Shown here in pieces: positions 1 through 9,525 of a stretch of 25,801 nucleotides of DNA. Under the pieces are notes generated by a model. It ran no database searches, was not told the origin of the DNA, and was given only the letters and a program-made list of their open reading frames with translations. Numbering within the stretch: the first letter of the stretch is position 1; the number at the start of each line of letters is the position of its first letter. The DNA is from Chromera velia (lineage: Eukaryota; Sar; Chromeraceae). The stretch spans positions 17,501 to 43,301 of the forward strand of contig JAHBMJ010000962.1 in NCBI GenBank assembly GCA_018398765.1, written 5' to 3'. Made by a program: the position numbers and the translations under genes.

Positions 1-2811
1 TCGTGAAGAAGGAAGGGGGGCTGATGGTGCCCTTCATGATCTCTCTGCCGGTCAGTCAGTGCGAATCGATCGTTCAATGAACGAACGCGCACTATTCTTG
101 GTTGAATCACTGCGGGAATGAGGTTCTTTCGCTCACCTTTCTTCTCAGTTTGTAGTCTTTTCGTCACACTGTGTCTGCGGCATCCCTCTTTTCGTCGAGC
201 TCAAAGCTCTTCTCTCTTTCTGTCTTTACCCTCACTTGCCTCGCGATTCCCCTTCCCTATTTTTTCAACGGTTATCTTCGTCTGCCCTCCCTCTTTGACA
301 ATGAATGCTTCAGGTCCGGTCCTCGAGGGGAAACTTTGCGAAAGGAGTCCACCCAGAGGGCAAAAAGCCCAAGCCAGTTTTCTGGTTCAGGGGGCCCTCG
401 GCAGTGAAGGAATACGAATCCCTCCTCCGAAGTTACTACAAGGTCTCGACTGGGTGCATTGACGAGGAACGCTGCAAGGCCGAACTGCTCAGCGACACGG
501 CTGCCCGGATGGACTGGTTCAGGTGGGATGATGGGGGGATCGCAGAGTTGCTACTCAGACTCGCGCGATTCGGGAGTGAAATGCCCCCAGAGGGTGACGC
601 CACCCCCCCCCGTCTGGCTGTGTTTCACATGATTGCGACGGGGGACTCTGTGATTCCTTCCTTGGAGACGGCGGAGGACTTTGGAGAGTTCGTGCAGGCA
701 AAAGTGGACGGGGTTGAAGTCCCCTCCCGTCTCCTTCCTGCGGGAGATGTGCAGATGGACGGGGTGGCGGCATTGAACGGGTCGGTCGGGTCAACTGGTT
801 TCCTTCCCTCTCTCTTTCGCGTCCATTCCGCATGCCTTAGACCCTCTCGGGGGGAAGGGAACAAGAATGAGAGCAGCTCCTTGTCCCCATGTGAGATGTA
901 CCAATGCAAACCTGTTCATTTGGGCTCACTTCCAGTTTCCGTCTCTCTCTCTGTCAGCTGAGTGCTGCCCTTTTGCACCGGCTTGCAGCTTTTTCCCTCT
1001 TCACCTCTATGATTCATGGAAACGCAAGCGAAGTGATGACAGGAATACACAGAAAGACGTACAGTTTGAGAGAGGGAAGGAACTAAAGAGAGAGGAAGTG
1101 AGAGAGAGCGCGCGGACGTGTAAAAACATCGTTGGCTTCGTTTTCAAGCCCTCCGGGCTTGTCTTGTCACTCCCTCTTTTTCCCTTCTCCACATCTGATG
1201 AATTCAATCAATCTCATCTTACTTCTTCCATGCAGGGAAAGCTTCACCACGGAGCGTTTCCGTGATTTCTTCAGAGACGGCACCATGGTCGACCCTCTCA
1301 ATTTCTACCACAACCGCATCGTCGTTCTCCTCCATGACCTCGTCAAGCTCAAGCCCCACCTGCCCCCTCTTTTCCCCAACGACCCCACCAGAGAGGCACT
1401 CCAAAAGTACAAGACACAACCCGAGAGCGACGTCACAGACGCAGACTTTGCCTGGCATCTCATTAAGGCGCTGTCAGTTTTTTCCTTCCCCTACCCTTAT
1501 CCTTGGACTGCCTGCCTGCCTGAGGCACTTGATGAATTCCCCTTTGGCCACCCGTTGCCTGCAACTGCAGCCAGCCTTCCTCCTTGACACCCTAAATGAG
1601 CCCTGCCGATTGTCCATTTTGGCTGCCTGCCCATCCATTCTCTCACTCCTCTTCCCATTACCCACCTCTTGATTTCCATGTCTCTTTTCTCAACCCCCTC
1701 TTTTCCCTTTCTTTCAATGACCTGAGTCTCTGCCCTTCATCTGCGGCTCCGTCTACTTCTCTTTCATCCGAAAGCCTGACATTCTGCTTTTCCCGTCTCA
1801 TTGCTTTTCCTTCCTCCGTTCGGGAAGATTCTTCTCATCTGACGTGGAAGGTGTGAGCCCTCTTGAAGTGTACCCATCTTAAGAGGATGCAGACTTGTCG
1901 CAGTCAGTGTAAAAAAAGAAAGACCTCCCGTTCAATGCAGCCTCTGCAGACGTCTTCGTGAAAGTCGTCACTTTTGACCTGTCTCCATCTCTGCTTGCTT
2001 TCGACTCACGCAACCCCTACTTGCTCACTCACTTACTTCATGGGCCTGAAAACGCTCTCGCTCGCTCGATGAAACTTGCAGGCACGTTCTGCAGACCTCC
2101 ATCGCAGAGGCGGCGATCATCGAGAAACCCCTCCACAGTGTCTTCGCCATCCTGGCAGACAGCCCTGCGGACGGAATTCAGCACCCCCATGTGCCCGGTC
2201 GTGCAGCCGCCGCCGCCAGTGTGGGGTCCTCGTTGAACATTCCGCCTGAGAGTTTGGGGGTGACTACGGACAGAGCGCTGTTCAGTGGGGGTGGGGACGG
2301 TGGTCAGAGGGGAGAGAAGCGACGCGCGGGTGGCAGTGGGGGAGTCTCTCTGTTGAGGTCCAAGAGAGGACCTTACAAGAAAGACAGAAAGGTCAAGGGG
2401 GAGTCGGTTCTCGAGATAGGCCATACAAGGGAACCGGGTCAGGTGGGAAGACCCCGGAAAGTCAGCAGACGGGTGGGGGGGGTGTCTGTCCGTGTTCATT
2501 ATGGTGACAAGCTGGCTGAAATTGACTCCACCTACTCCAGCCGCATGAGTGATGTTCTAGACAAGGTCTCGCTCCTCTGCGGTGAGAACAACGTCCTTCC
2601 CGCGAGAGACGCGACAACCCTGTGTGTCCGAAAGGGGACGACTGCCATTGTCTCCCGTGCGCTCGAGAATGTTGGCAGTCTCGCGATTTGCGCGTTCGGA
2701 CAGGAGCATGTAGACAGACTCTACGTCTCTGGGTCTGCAGCCGTGGTGGAGTTGGAGTTGATCTCTGTGGAAGAGTACTCAGCGCGTATGCAGGCTCTGA
2801 GACAGTCGTGA
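1..2811 (+). CDS. Unknown protein, 3' part, four exons, AT-hook-like basic patches
   Basis: I do not recognise this protein. Four exons join with matching phases: up to base 50 (weakest), 314-780, 1236-1472 and 2082-2811, ending in TGA. Introns are 51-313, 781-1235 and 1473-2081, all GT-AG with pyrimidine-rich acceptors. The middle exons encode a helical-looking segment with motifs such as FYHNRIVVLLHDLVKLKPHL; after the last junction the frame continues as HVLQTSIAEAAIIEKPLHSV. The last exon has a Gly/Arg-rich stretch, then two basic patches, KRGPYKKDR and GRPRKVSRR; the second contains the GRP core of an AT-hook. It ends in a compact domain of about 110 residues. The 5' end lies outside the window. 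Nuclear or chromatin association is only an inference from the basic patches. The splice sites for exons 2-4 are well supported because all phases agree and the frame stays open. Confidence 0.7.
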
Positions 2812-2908
2812 TCGGCCGATCGATGGACTGGGTAAGGGGGTTGGCGGCACTCGACAACGTTCAGTCCCCCTCTCCTTCGTTCGCATGATTAGAGGGGTCC
2901 TGCATCGC

Positions 2909-2934
2909 CTCTCTCTCTCTCTCTCTCTCTCTCT
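2909..2934. repeat. (CT)13 microsatellite
   Basis: Uninterrupted CT dinucleotide run about 100 bases after the stop codon of the left-hand gene, probably in its 3' flank. No gene overlaps it convincingly. Confidence 0.95.
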
Positions 2935-3182
2935 GTGCGTGTTTGTCTGTCTGTCTCTGTCTTCTTTCGTTTCGTCCCCGTTCCCAGGCTCTTTCTCTCG
3001 TCGGCCGACTCGTTCGTTGTACAGACACCAGAGTGGTTTTGCATGACCTTCTCTTCTCAACACCCTCTGGCCGGGCTTTCACAATATTCCCTTCGTGCGG
3101 TCAGATAGAAGGCAGATACATGCATTTCGTCCCTTTTGCCCCGGCCAGCGGACCGACTCGCACACATGCGCATGGACAGAAA

Positions 3183-3232
3183 ACACACACACTCACACAC
3201 GCACGCACGCACGCACGCACGCGCGCGCGCAC
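3183..3232. repeat. Alternating (AC)n/(GCAC)n/(GC)n tract
   Basis: A compound purine-pyrimidine tract: AC repeats, then five or six ACGC units, then a GCGCGCGC run. Strict alternation over about 50 bases is the kind of sequence able to adopt Z-DNA. Reading frames across it give only Thr/His/Ala repeats and are not taken as genes. Confidence 0.9.
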
Positions 3233-3659
3233 TCACTTATACACGCAGATGCACACGCGAGCATGAGCTCTGATCTTCCGGTCAGTCCACCCACGCACCT
3301 GCAGCCGAGGCGAGGCAGAGTGCGGAGAGAGAGCCAGGAATGCGGTGGGTGCATGGGGAGTGAGTGGCTTCGAAAAAACCGAATCGATTGTCGATCGACG
3401 GGTGTGACCACGGAGGACCCGCACGGGTTTTCGGTAGGAAGTTGTCAGTTGAGTGCACGTCTTTCTCGAGGTTTCACTATGTTTCACTCTTCCTAGCACC
3501 CGGATGCGCCCTCTTCCAGTTCCCTCCTGAAGTCTTCCTATTAAAGAGAAAAAGGCAATTAAGAAAAAAGCGGATAGAGAAAGGCATCTGGAATGATGCC
3601 GCTGTATCGACCAGTCAAATAAAAACTTGTATGTGTATCAACATCCGCTTCAAGTGACC

Positions 3660-5187
3660 AAATCAGTAAAAAACATTTTAAAATTCATTAAATTCAGAAA
3701 CATTTGTGCATTAAGTTCATTTTATACCATCAAAAGATTTTAAAGGCTAAACTGAATTAAAATAAATATTGTTTCGATGATTTTCTATCAAATCTTTATA
3801 AAGATTAAGAAGTGCAGGAAAATAAATATAGGTTAGAAATATTCTGACTGTCACTGACAGTAGGTGAGGCAGTCAGACTATACGGAGAGTTCTTAATTAG
3901 ATAACACCTGTATATAATAGTTTAACCACTTGAAGTAGTAGGAGATCCTAGATTAGATTAAATTTTAGAATAAAAATAATTTAAGTTTTACATCAGGTGA
4001 TCTAGAAGGTGATGTAAATTAATTAGATGAACTCTACAAATTTAAAAACTTGGATGATCGGTTTCATTCATCCGTTTTGTCCCGTCTCTATCAGACTCAC
4101 CTAGACTTAGTATCTCAGTCTGATTCTCAGACTGACCACTACGTACTCACCACGCATCTAGCTATCAACTGTATAATCAACATGAATCTGGAGGTGGTTA
4201 GTTATGAAAAGTCCATTCTAAGCTAGAAAGAAAACTTGAAAATTTGTTTAACTTTTCTATGATCGATAATGCGCAGAGATTTCAAAGTTCGTGATAAAGG
4301 GTAACAAGGCGGCCGGTGAGGCTCCCTTATATGCTTTCAGTAAGGTAATCTTTCAGTTTGGGTTACAGATATCAATGATTATATCACAGTTCGGAGGTCA
4401 CGACTAGTGACGAAACTGATCTACTATTCAAATACTAAATTTAGCAGCTATGTAAATTTACTAACCAGGCTTTGCATCTTTCTTGACATGCTTGGCCACG
4501 CGTGAACGTCCCTTTGGAATGGAAGTTGTTTCCACCCACTCTTGATGACTCGGACCGCGGCTTGCAATTAATTATGATCAAGTATATACGGTCACATTTA
4601 ATTGTGCGTTTCGTTTTGAGGTACGCGTTTGCATAATGATGATTGAGGTTTTTGTTATGCATGCCGCGTCCCCGTGTATGAGGGGCGGATCTAGCCTAGT
4701 CTGTTTGCGTAATGGTTTTTATGGTTGCATTGAGGTGTTGCATGCTTTGTTGCTTACAACGTAGTAATTTTTCGAGCAATTAGATAATCTTTTTTTTACG
4801 TGTAATCATTAGTTTGCAACACTCTGCAACACTGCATGAATCTTACTGGATCATCTTACTCGAAACAATGTATGCTCAAGCCATGCAGGTCACCCTCCTG
4901 GCATAATATATAGTACACACAACCGTACCTGGCAGAAGACGGGCCGTTTTACGCCAACTTGACTCTTCAGTGTTGCAGGGAATTGCGTGTTCAGCTGTCT
5001 GTTGTGCAACCGCTGTCTCGGTCCATGTATCTTGAACATTCTCGAACCCAAGATGAGACGAATTTCAGGAAGTTCAACGCTCTCTCGTTAGGCTTCTGGC
5101 CGCCCCCCAAACCCTGAATCCTTTGGCTCAAAACGCGAGCAGAAAGCTCTTGTTCTCTCCTTAGATCAAAAAAGGAGGTCACCCATC
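3660..5187. other. AT-rich region with no supported gene
   Basis: Base composition drops sharply near 3540-3660, from the GC-rich gene on the left to long A/T stretches, and rises again near 4900. I see no open frame with protein-like composition. A 9-bp perfect inverted repeat with a 3-base loop lies at 4115-4135 (arms TCAGTCTGA/TCAGACTGA), and a small palindrome, CTGTCA-C-TGACAG, lies near 3850. The last 200 bases lead into the first array+HNH gene and should contain its promoter, but no clear core element is visible. Confidence 0.6.
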
Positions 5188-7106
5188 ATGGATACGAGAT
5201 GGAGGCATTGGGCAGCTCAGAAACTCATAAGACTGAGTACCGAAGCTCATGAACATCATGGTCTTGCTCTAAGCTCTTCGCTTCCATCATCCTCCATTCG
5301 TTTCCAAGCTACTACAACCACGGCATCTCAAAACAGGAAGAGGGATGTAGAAATGGAAAGTTTTCCTGTCCCGTTTCCGCCTTCAGATTCCCGTCTGGTC
5401 CAATGGGCCCTTCCTCTCAGCGACGGAAGTGCTGAAGCAAGAGGGCTCTCTGTCCCTCATCTTCAGTCCGTCTACCAACAAATTCAGGTTCGCAGGAGCT
5501 TCGGCTCTCTGGTTTCCAAAGCTGGCGCTTCTGCACAAAGAACAGCTCTGGCAGATGGGGGGTGGGCAGGCCAACGGGAGGAAATAACTTTGGAGGGGTC
5601 TCCCGGTTGGAGTTTACCTCTGTCAGAGAGAGAGAGAGATTGCAGAAAGTAGAGAGGGTTGCTGACTGTGTCCCGGGGGAATCTAGTGGTTCCTCCATCT
5701 CATGCACCGAGCTGCCGGGCTCTGCCTGCCGCAAAGGGGTCCGCGAGGGAAAACAGCTGTGTCCTCATGGGAAGCGGGTCTATTTGTGCAAAGACTGCGG
5801 TGGGAAGGGGATATGTGAGCATGGACGCCAGCGCAACCACTGCAAAGAGTGTGGCGGGACGCAAATCTGTATTCACGGACGTTACCGCGCCTGTTGCAAA
5901 GAGTGTGGGGGTAGAGGAATCTGTGAGCATGGTCGGAGGCGCTCGCAGTGCAAAGAATGTGGGGGGGGCTCCATTTGCATCCACGGTCGTTTGCGTGCTC
6001 ATTGCAAGGAATGTGGGGGGAGTGCCATTTGTATTCACGGACGAATCAAGTATGCGTGCGTCGACTGCGGCGGGAGTTCGATTTGTCCACATGGTCGCCT
6101 TCGCAGTAATTGCCGAGAATGCGGAGGGGGTGGAGTTTGCGAGCACGGTCGTTCTCGCTCAGTCTGTAGGGAATGCGGAGGTGGCAGTTTTTGTGAACAC
6201 GGCCGTTTACGCACAACATGCAGAGAGTGTGGAGGCGGCAGCGTGTGTATGCACGGACGTCTGCGGACGAGTTGCAGGGAGTGTGGGGGTGGTAGCATCT
6301 GTGACCATGGAAGACAGAGAAGCGCCTGTGCAGAATGCCAGAAGGACAATCCCGCCTTTGCAGAGAGGCGTAAAAGGCGAAAACTGAGGTACAAAGAGGA
6401 TTTTGTGTACCGATTGGTGCACACTGTTAGGAACTCTGTCCATAAACGCCTCTGCGCCGTTCGAGACAGCAAGTCTCCGTCCGAAATGAAACGCACCCAC
6501 GAGTACCTCGGTTGTTCGTTTCCCGAACTCAAAGCCCACCTCGAGAAGGACAACTTCGACGGCAACCCCGGAATGTCGTGGGAGAATTATGGGAGTTTGT
6601 GGCACGTTGACCATATTGTGCCAATTATGTTTGCAGGAGCGGACGGTCAGAAGCCTGACAGAGACACTCTCGTTTCCCGCCTCCATTATTCCAACCTCCA
6701 GCCATTGTGGTCGGGGGACAATCTTCGAAAGGGGAACAGATTCGTGGGCAAACCGCCCCCGCTGCTCCCTCTTCCACAGCAGGTCCGCTCCGTATCCCGT
6801 CTACCTGGGCAGGTAGATATCAAGGAGCCCCCCTGCGTTCCTAAAACCCCAAGCACGGTCTGGGAGGTAGGCAGCACTCGTCTTTCCCACTCTTGGTTGG
6901 CCTTGACTGCCTGGTGGAATCACAACGATCGTTTGTTTCGAGAGAGGGCTTTAGGGGTGAGGGTTGGCAGGGGGCTCAGGAGTGCAAACAGAATTCCCGG
7001 CTTTCGAATGCAGGCAAGAAGTCTTTCTGCTGTCTTTTCCCACACACCTCCCATCCACACGGAATTCCGGCACGACGTGCCTCTGGCAAACGCTTGCCAT
7101 CCATAG
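5188..7106 (+). CDS. Zinc-unit array + HNH nuclease, module 1 (11 units)
   Basis: Predicted nuclease with an 11-unit Cys/His array (5757-6350), then an HNH domain. The HNH part has a helical lead-in, YLGCSFPELKAHLE, GMSWENYG, then WHVDHIVPI (6600-6626), SNLQPLW (Asn at 6693-6695) and a final N..K in DNLRKGNR, an H-N-N version of the metal-dependent nuclease fold. The frame carrying the array is open from 5436 but has no ATG before the array. The likely start is the ATG at 5188 in another frame, which opens about 150 residues with an Arg/Trp-rich start. The two frames must be joined by a splice or by a shift at the (AG)7 tract (5625-5639). The frame ends at a TAG (7104-7106), after which it continues open into module 2. 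Phage-type HNH enzymes share the core motif; the array is what is unusual. Nuclease activity is inferred. Confidence 0.68.
5625..5639 (+). repeat. (AG)7 tract at a frame switch
   Basis: Seven AG units plus an A, lying where the ATG-headed frame (5188-5652) and the array-HNH frame (open from 5436) overlap. Losing one AG unit would carry the first frame into the second. Confidence 0.85.
5757..6350 (+). repeat. Eleven 54-bp coding repeats (18-residue C-x-H-x6-C-x2-C units)
   Basis: Eleven head-to-tail units with no gap or frame change. The consensus unit is I-C-x-H-G-R-x-R-x-x-C-x-E-C-G-G-x-x, with all four candidate zinc ligands (C2, H4, C11, C14) kept in every unit. Unit 1 starts LCPHG and has Tyr at position 9; unit 6 is distinct (IKY..C, then VDCGG); unit 11 ends AECQKDN and leads directly into the HNH lead-in helix. 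Positions 3, 7, 9 and 10 vary most. Confidence 0.95.
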
Positions 7107-7232
7107 AAGGGGATTGACACAGAACATGAGGCAAGTGGAGTAGTCAGAGACTGCAGCAAAAGAAAAAGAACAGAGCAAGAGGAGGAAGGAAGAGAACAAT
7201 CTGTCAGCGGGGAAGATGGTAAAGGTCCGAAC

Positions 7233-8063
7233 ATGCAGTCTGATTCACGGAGTAGCCGCTGTCCGCACGGACGGAAGCGTTACGATTGCAAAGACTGCGG
7301 TGGGAAGGGTATTTGTGAGCATGGGCGCGTTCGAAGGCAGTGCACGGAGTGTGGTGGGAAGGCTGTTTGTGAGCACGGTCGCCTGCGGAGAACGTGCAAA
7401 GAGTGCGGTGGGAAGGGAATCTGCATTCATGGAAAAAGACGCGAGACTTGTATTGACTGTGGAGGAAGTGCCATGTGTGGCCATGGACGGTACAGATACT
7501 ACTGTACAGATTGCGGTGGGAAAGGAATTTGCGAGCACGGTCGGGTGCGTAATCAATGCAAAGAATGTGGGGGGTCGAGTATTTGTAAACATCAGCGCCG
7601 CAGAAGTGAATGCGCTGAGTGTCAGAAGGACAACCCTTTCTTTATTGCGAGAAGACAGCGGCAGAAAGATGCCAGAAAGATCCGGTATAGGGAGGACCTC
7701 ATCTTTTGCTTGACTGCTCTGACCCGTTCCTCTGTTGCAAAATGCCTTGCAGCCATCCGAAAAGGAAACTCAACCCCTTTTTTTCGTCAGCGATCCCACG
7801 AGTACCTCGGTTGTTCGTTTCCCGAACTCAAAGCCCACCTCGAGAAGGACAACTTTCACGGCAACCCCGGAATGTCGTGGGAGAATTATGGGAGTTTGTG
7901 GCACGTTGACCATATTGTGCCCTTGATGTATCGGGGAGCAGACCGACAGAAACCTGACATAGACATTCTGATCTCCCGCTTACATTTTTCTAATCTTCAA
8001 CCAATGTGGGGGGAAGACAATCGCCGCAAAGGAAATCGTTTTGTAGGAAGCCTTGCACGTTAA
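7233..8063 (+). CDS. Zinc-unit array + HNH nuclease, module 2 (7 units)
   Basis: Second array+HNH module, 276 residues from the ATG at 7233 to TAA. The same frame is open back to the TAG at 7104-7106, so it could instead be the downstream half of module 1. The ATG is chosen because it lies just before the first zinc unit, but the preceding 42 codons (Lys/Glu/Arg-rich) look like a linker, not a leader. Seven units (7257-7634) are followed by QKDN, a basic helix, YLGCSFPELKAHLE, WHVDHIVPL (7899-7925), SNLQPMW (Asn at 7992-7994) and DNRRKGNRF, which completes the H-N-N core. It stops soon after the core and has no zinc-finger tail, unlike the minus-strand relative. The family role is probably site-directed DNA cleavage; the target is unknown. 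Confidence 0.75.
   Translation: MQSDSRSSRCPHGRKRYDCKDCGGKGICEHGRVRRQCTECGGKAVCEHGRLRRTCKECGGKGICIHGKRRETCIDCGGSAMCGHGRYRYYCTDCGGKGICEHGRVRNQCKECGGSSICKHQRRRSECAECQKDNPFFIARRQRQKDARKIRYREDLIFCLTALTRSSVAKCLAAIRKGNSTPFFRQRSHEYLGCSFPELKAHLEKDNFHGNPGMSWENYGSLWHVDHIVPLMYRGADRQKPDIDILISRLHFSNLQPMWGEDNRRKGNRFVGSLAR
7257..7634 (+). repeat. Seven 54-bp coding repeats (18-residue zinc units)
   Basis: Seven contiguous units of the same 18-residue pattern, with all Cys/His ligands present. Unit 1 has the first-unit signature (CPHG, Tyr at position 9). Unit 4 resembles the special internal unit of the other arrays (CIDCGGSA). Unit 7 (ICKHQRRRSECAECQKDN) is the terminal type with the QKDN exit. Confidence 0.95.
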
Positions 8064-8094
8064 GCTCTTTATTTATACGGTTCAAAACAAGTTC

Positions 8095-8126
8095 AAAAGG
8101 TTCACCTTTTTAAGTTTGAACCTTTT
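8095..8126 (+). terminator. Hairpin just after HNH module 2
   Basis: A perfect 10-bp inverted repeat, AAAAGGTTCA/TGAACCTTTT, with a 12-base loop, ending in a T run, 32 bases after the stop codon. Related GTTCAAAA words occur just upstream. In a eukaryote this is more likely a 3'-end RNA structure or a remnant of a repeat border than an intrinsic terminator. The pairing is certain; the role is not. Confidence 0.4.
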
Positions 8127-8797
8127 TTGTATGAACATTTTCTCAGCTTTACCAGTGATAGAGGAACAGTTTATGTGAAGCATTAAAAGTTCAAAACTAG
8201 GTTTGAAGATAAAACTTTTATAGTTTAGAGTTAAACTGAATGTTTACATGACCACACAATAATGAAATCATTATTTTTGGGATGATGTCTTACATAATAA
8301 TATGTCTTGCTAAATTTTATAGGCATATAACATTGAGGTAATAATAATAATAAAACCTTTTTAAATTAAATAACTATATATGATCGATCACGATCAATAT
8401 CGCGTACATACTATTTAAAAAACGCGATAAACTAACAGTAGGCCAGAAATGCATATACAAAAATACTAGGAAAAGATCTTAAAAACATCTCTTCTTGAAG
8501 CCTCAAATGACTCCTAATCTATGATAGGGAACATTAACTACGTGTACAAATAGCCCAGTAGCCGCATTTTAAAAAAATATTAAATATACAGAAATGTTAG
8601 GAAAAGACCTTATAAAAACAACTCCCCTTATAGTTTAAAATTTATTTTGGTCTCTATAATAATGAGTATTAACCACAACATATGTAGCCGCGTTTTTTAA
8701 AAAATAATATTGAATTAACCATACATTATTGGTCTATATAGTGAAACTGATTTAATGAGGTAAACCTCGCTACTAGCTTTGTTATATATAGCTTGTC

Positions 8798-8852
8798 ATC
8801 ATGATCATCATCATCATCATTATCATTATTATTATTAATCGGTCTATAGGCC
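8798..8852. repeat. (ATC)n/(ATT)n tract plus GGTCTATAGGCC, copy 1
   Basis: An ATC run grades into an ATT run and is followed by AATCGGTCTATAGGCC. The same order is seen at 8972-9032, and a shorter version at 9475-9525. Confidence 0.8.
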
Positions 8853-8970
8853 ATATGCAATGCATGAGTCTAGGACAATGCTTTATTGCCCCTTTGCCAG
8901 ACCTGCATCATACAACGGGAGGGGGCTTCATTCTTACAACTCTAAACACCCTGCATCTAGAAGATGCTTT

Positions 8971-8971
<1 letters not shown>

Positions 8972-9015
<44 letters not shown>

Positions 9016-9032
9016 GATCGGTCTATAGGCCT
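8972..9032. repeat. (ATT)n tract plus GATCGGTCTATAGGCC, copy 2
   Basis: More than a dozen ATT units end in GATCGGTCTATAGGCC, shared with copy 1 apart from one base. About 120 bases of unrelated sequence separate the two copies. Confidence 0.85.
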
Positions 9033-9058
9033 AGATTTGATTTGATAGGATTTGATTT

Positions 9059-9081
9059 GATTTGAGCTTCAAGCTCAAATC
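9059..9081. repeat. Perfect palindrome of the GATTTGA repeat family
   Basis: Arms GATTTGAGCTT/AAGCTCAAATC pair perfectly around a single C. It follows a run of GATTTGATTTGA units (9033-9060) and precedes further degenerate copies to about 9115. Confidence 0.85.
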
Positions 9082-9419
9082 TGACCAGATTTGAGGTAGA
9101 TTTGAGATTAAAGTCTAGAGGTCACTTTCAACACTAGTCTCGACAGCACTGAAGACGACATGACACAGTCGATACCACTAGCAAATCCTAGAAAGCCTTA
9201 GAGACAAAAAAATTACTAAAAACTAGACTAAAAGCTAAATTAAGACTCTCAAAATTAATGAGCTATTGTCAAAGCTAGCTAAGAGCTTATATAAGTTTTT
9301 AGCTTTAAGTTAGAGTCATCCTAGAGAGTCACCTCGAAGATTTGAGGTTAAAGGGTCAGATTTAAAGTAGATTTAATAGGATTTGATAGGCCTTATCATG
9401 CTAAAGTTTCTTAGGCCTA

Positions 9420-9459
9420 AGATTTGATTTGAGGTTAAGCCCTACTTCAAATCAAATCT
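9420..9459. repeat. 13-bp inverted repeat of the GATTTGA family
   Basis: Arms AGATTTGATTTGA (9420-9432) and TCAAATCAAATCT (9447-9459) pair perfectly around a 14-base loop. Same word family as the palindrome about 360 bases upstream. Confidence 0.85.
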
Positions 9460-9474
9460 GGTTACTAATCATCC

Positions 9475-9525
9475 TCTAGATCATCATCATCATTATTATC
9501 ATTATTATTATTATTGATCGGTTAT
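9475..9525. repeat. (ATC)n/(ATT)n tract plus GATCGGT, copy 3
   Basis: ATC run, then interrupted ATT run, then GATCGGT; the CTATAGGCC end of the other copies is missing here. Confidence 0.75.

Noticed and set aside
4441-4662. 73-residue minus-strand frame in the AT-rich region
   Set aside because: Short, with no recognisable motif, and expected by chance given its length.
5757-6350. Regular 54-bp repeats considered as a CRISPR array or non-coding minisatellite
   Set aside because: Units abut with no spacers, keep one open frame, and conserve Cys/His codons while silent sites vary. They are coding repeats.
5659-6565. Long frames in other phases and on the minus strand across the zinc-unit arrays
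   Set aside because: They are shadows created by the 54-bp periodicity. They lack domains and end where the repeats end.
7104-7106. TAG taken as evidence of a variant genetic code
   Set aside because: One codon is not enough. No other supported exon contains an in-frame TAG, and splicing, read-through or a simple mutation explain it as well.
5757-7634. Units considered as the EsV-1-7 cysteine-rich motif of brown algae and their viruses
   Set aside because: That motif is, as I recall, C-x4-C-x16-C-x2-H over about 35-40 residues. Here the unit is 18 residues with C-x-H-x6-C-x2-C.
8801-9045. Open frames rich in Ile or Leu
   Set aside because: They are translations of the (ATC)n/(ATT)n microsatellites.
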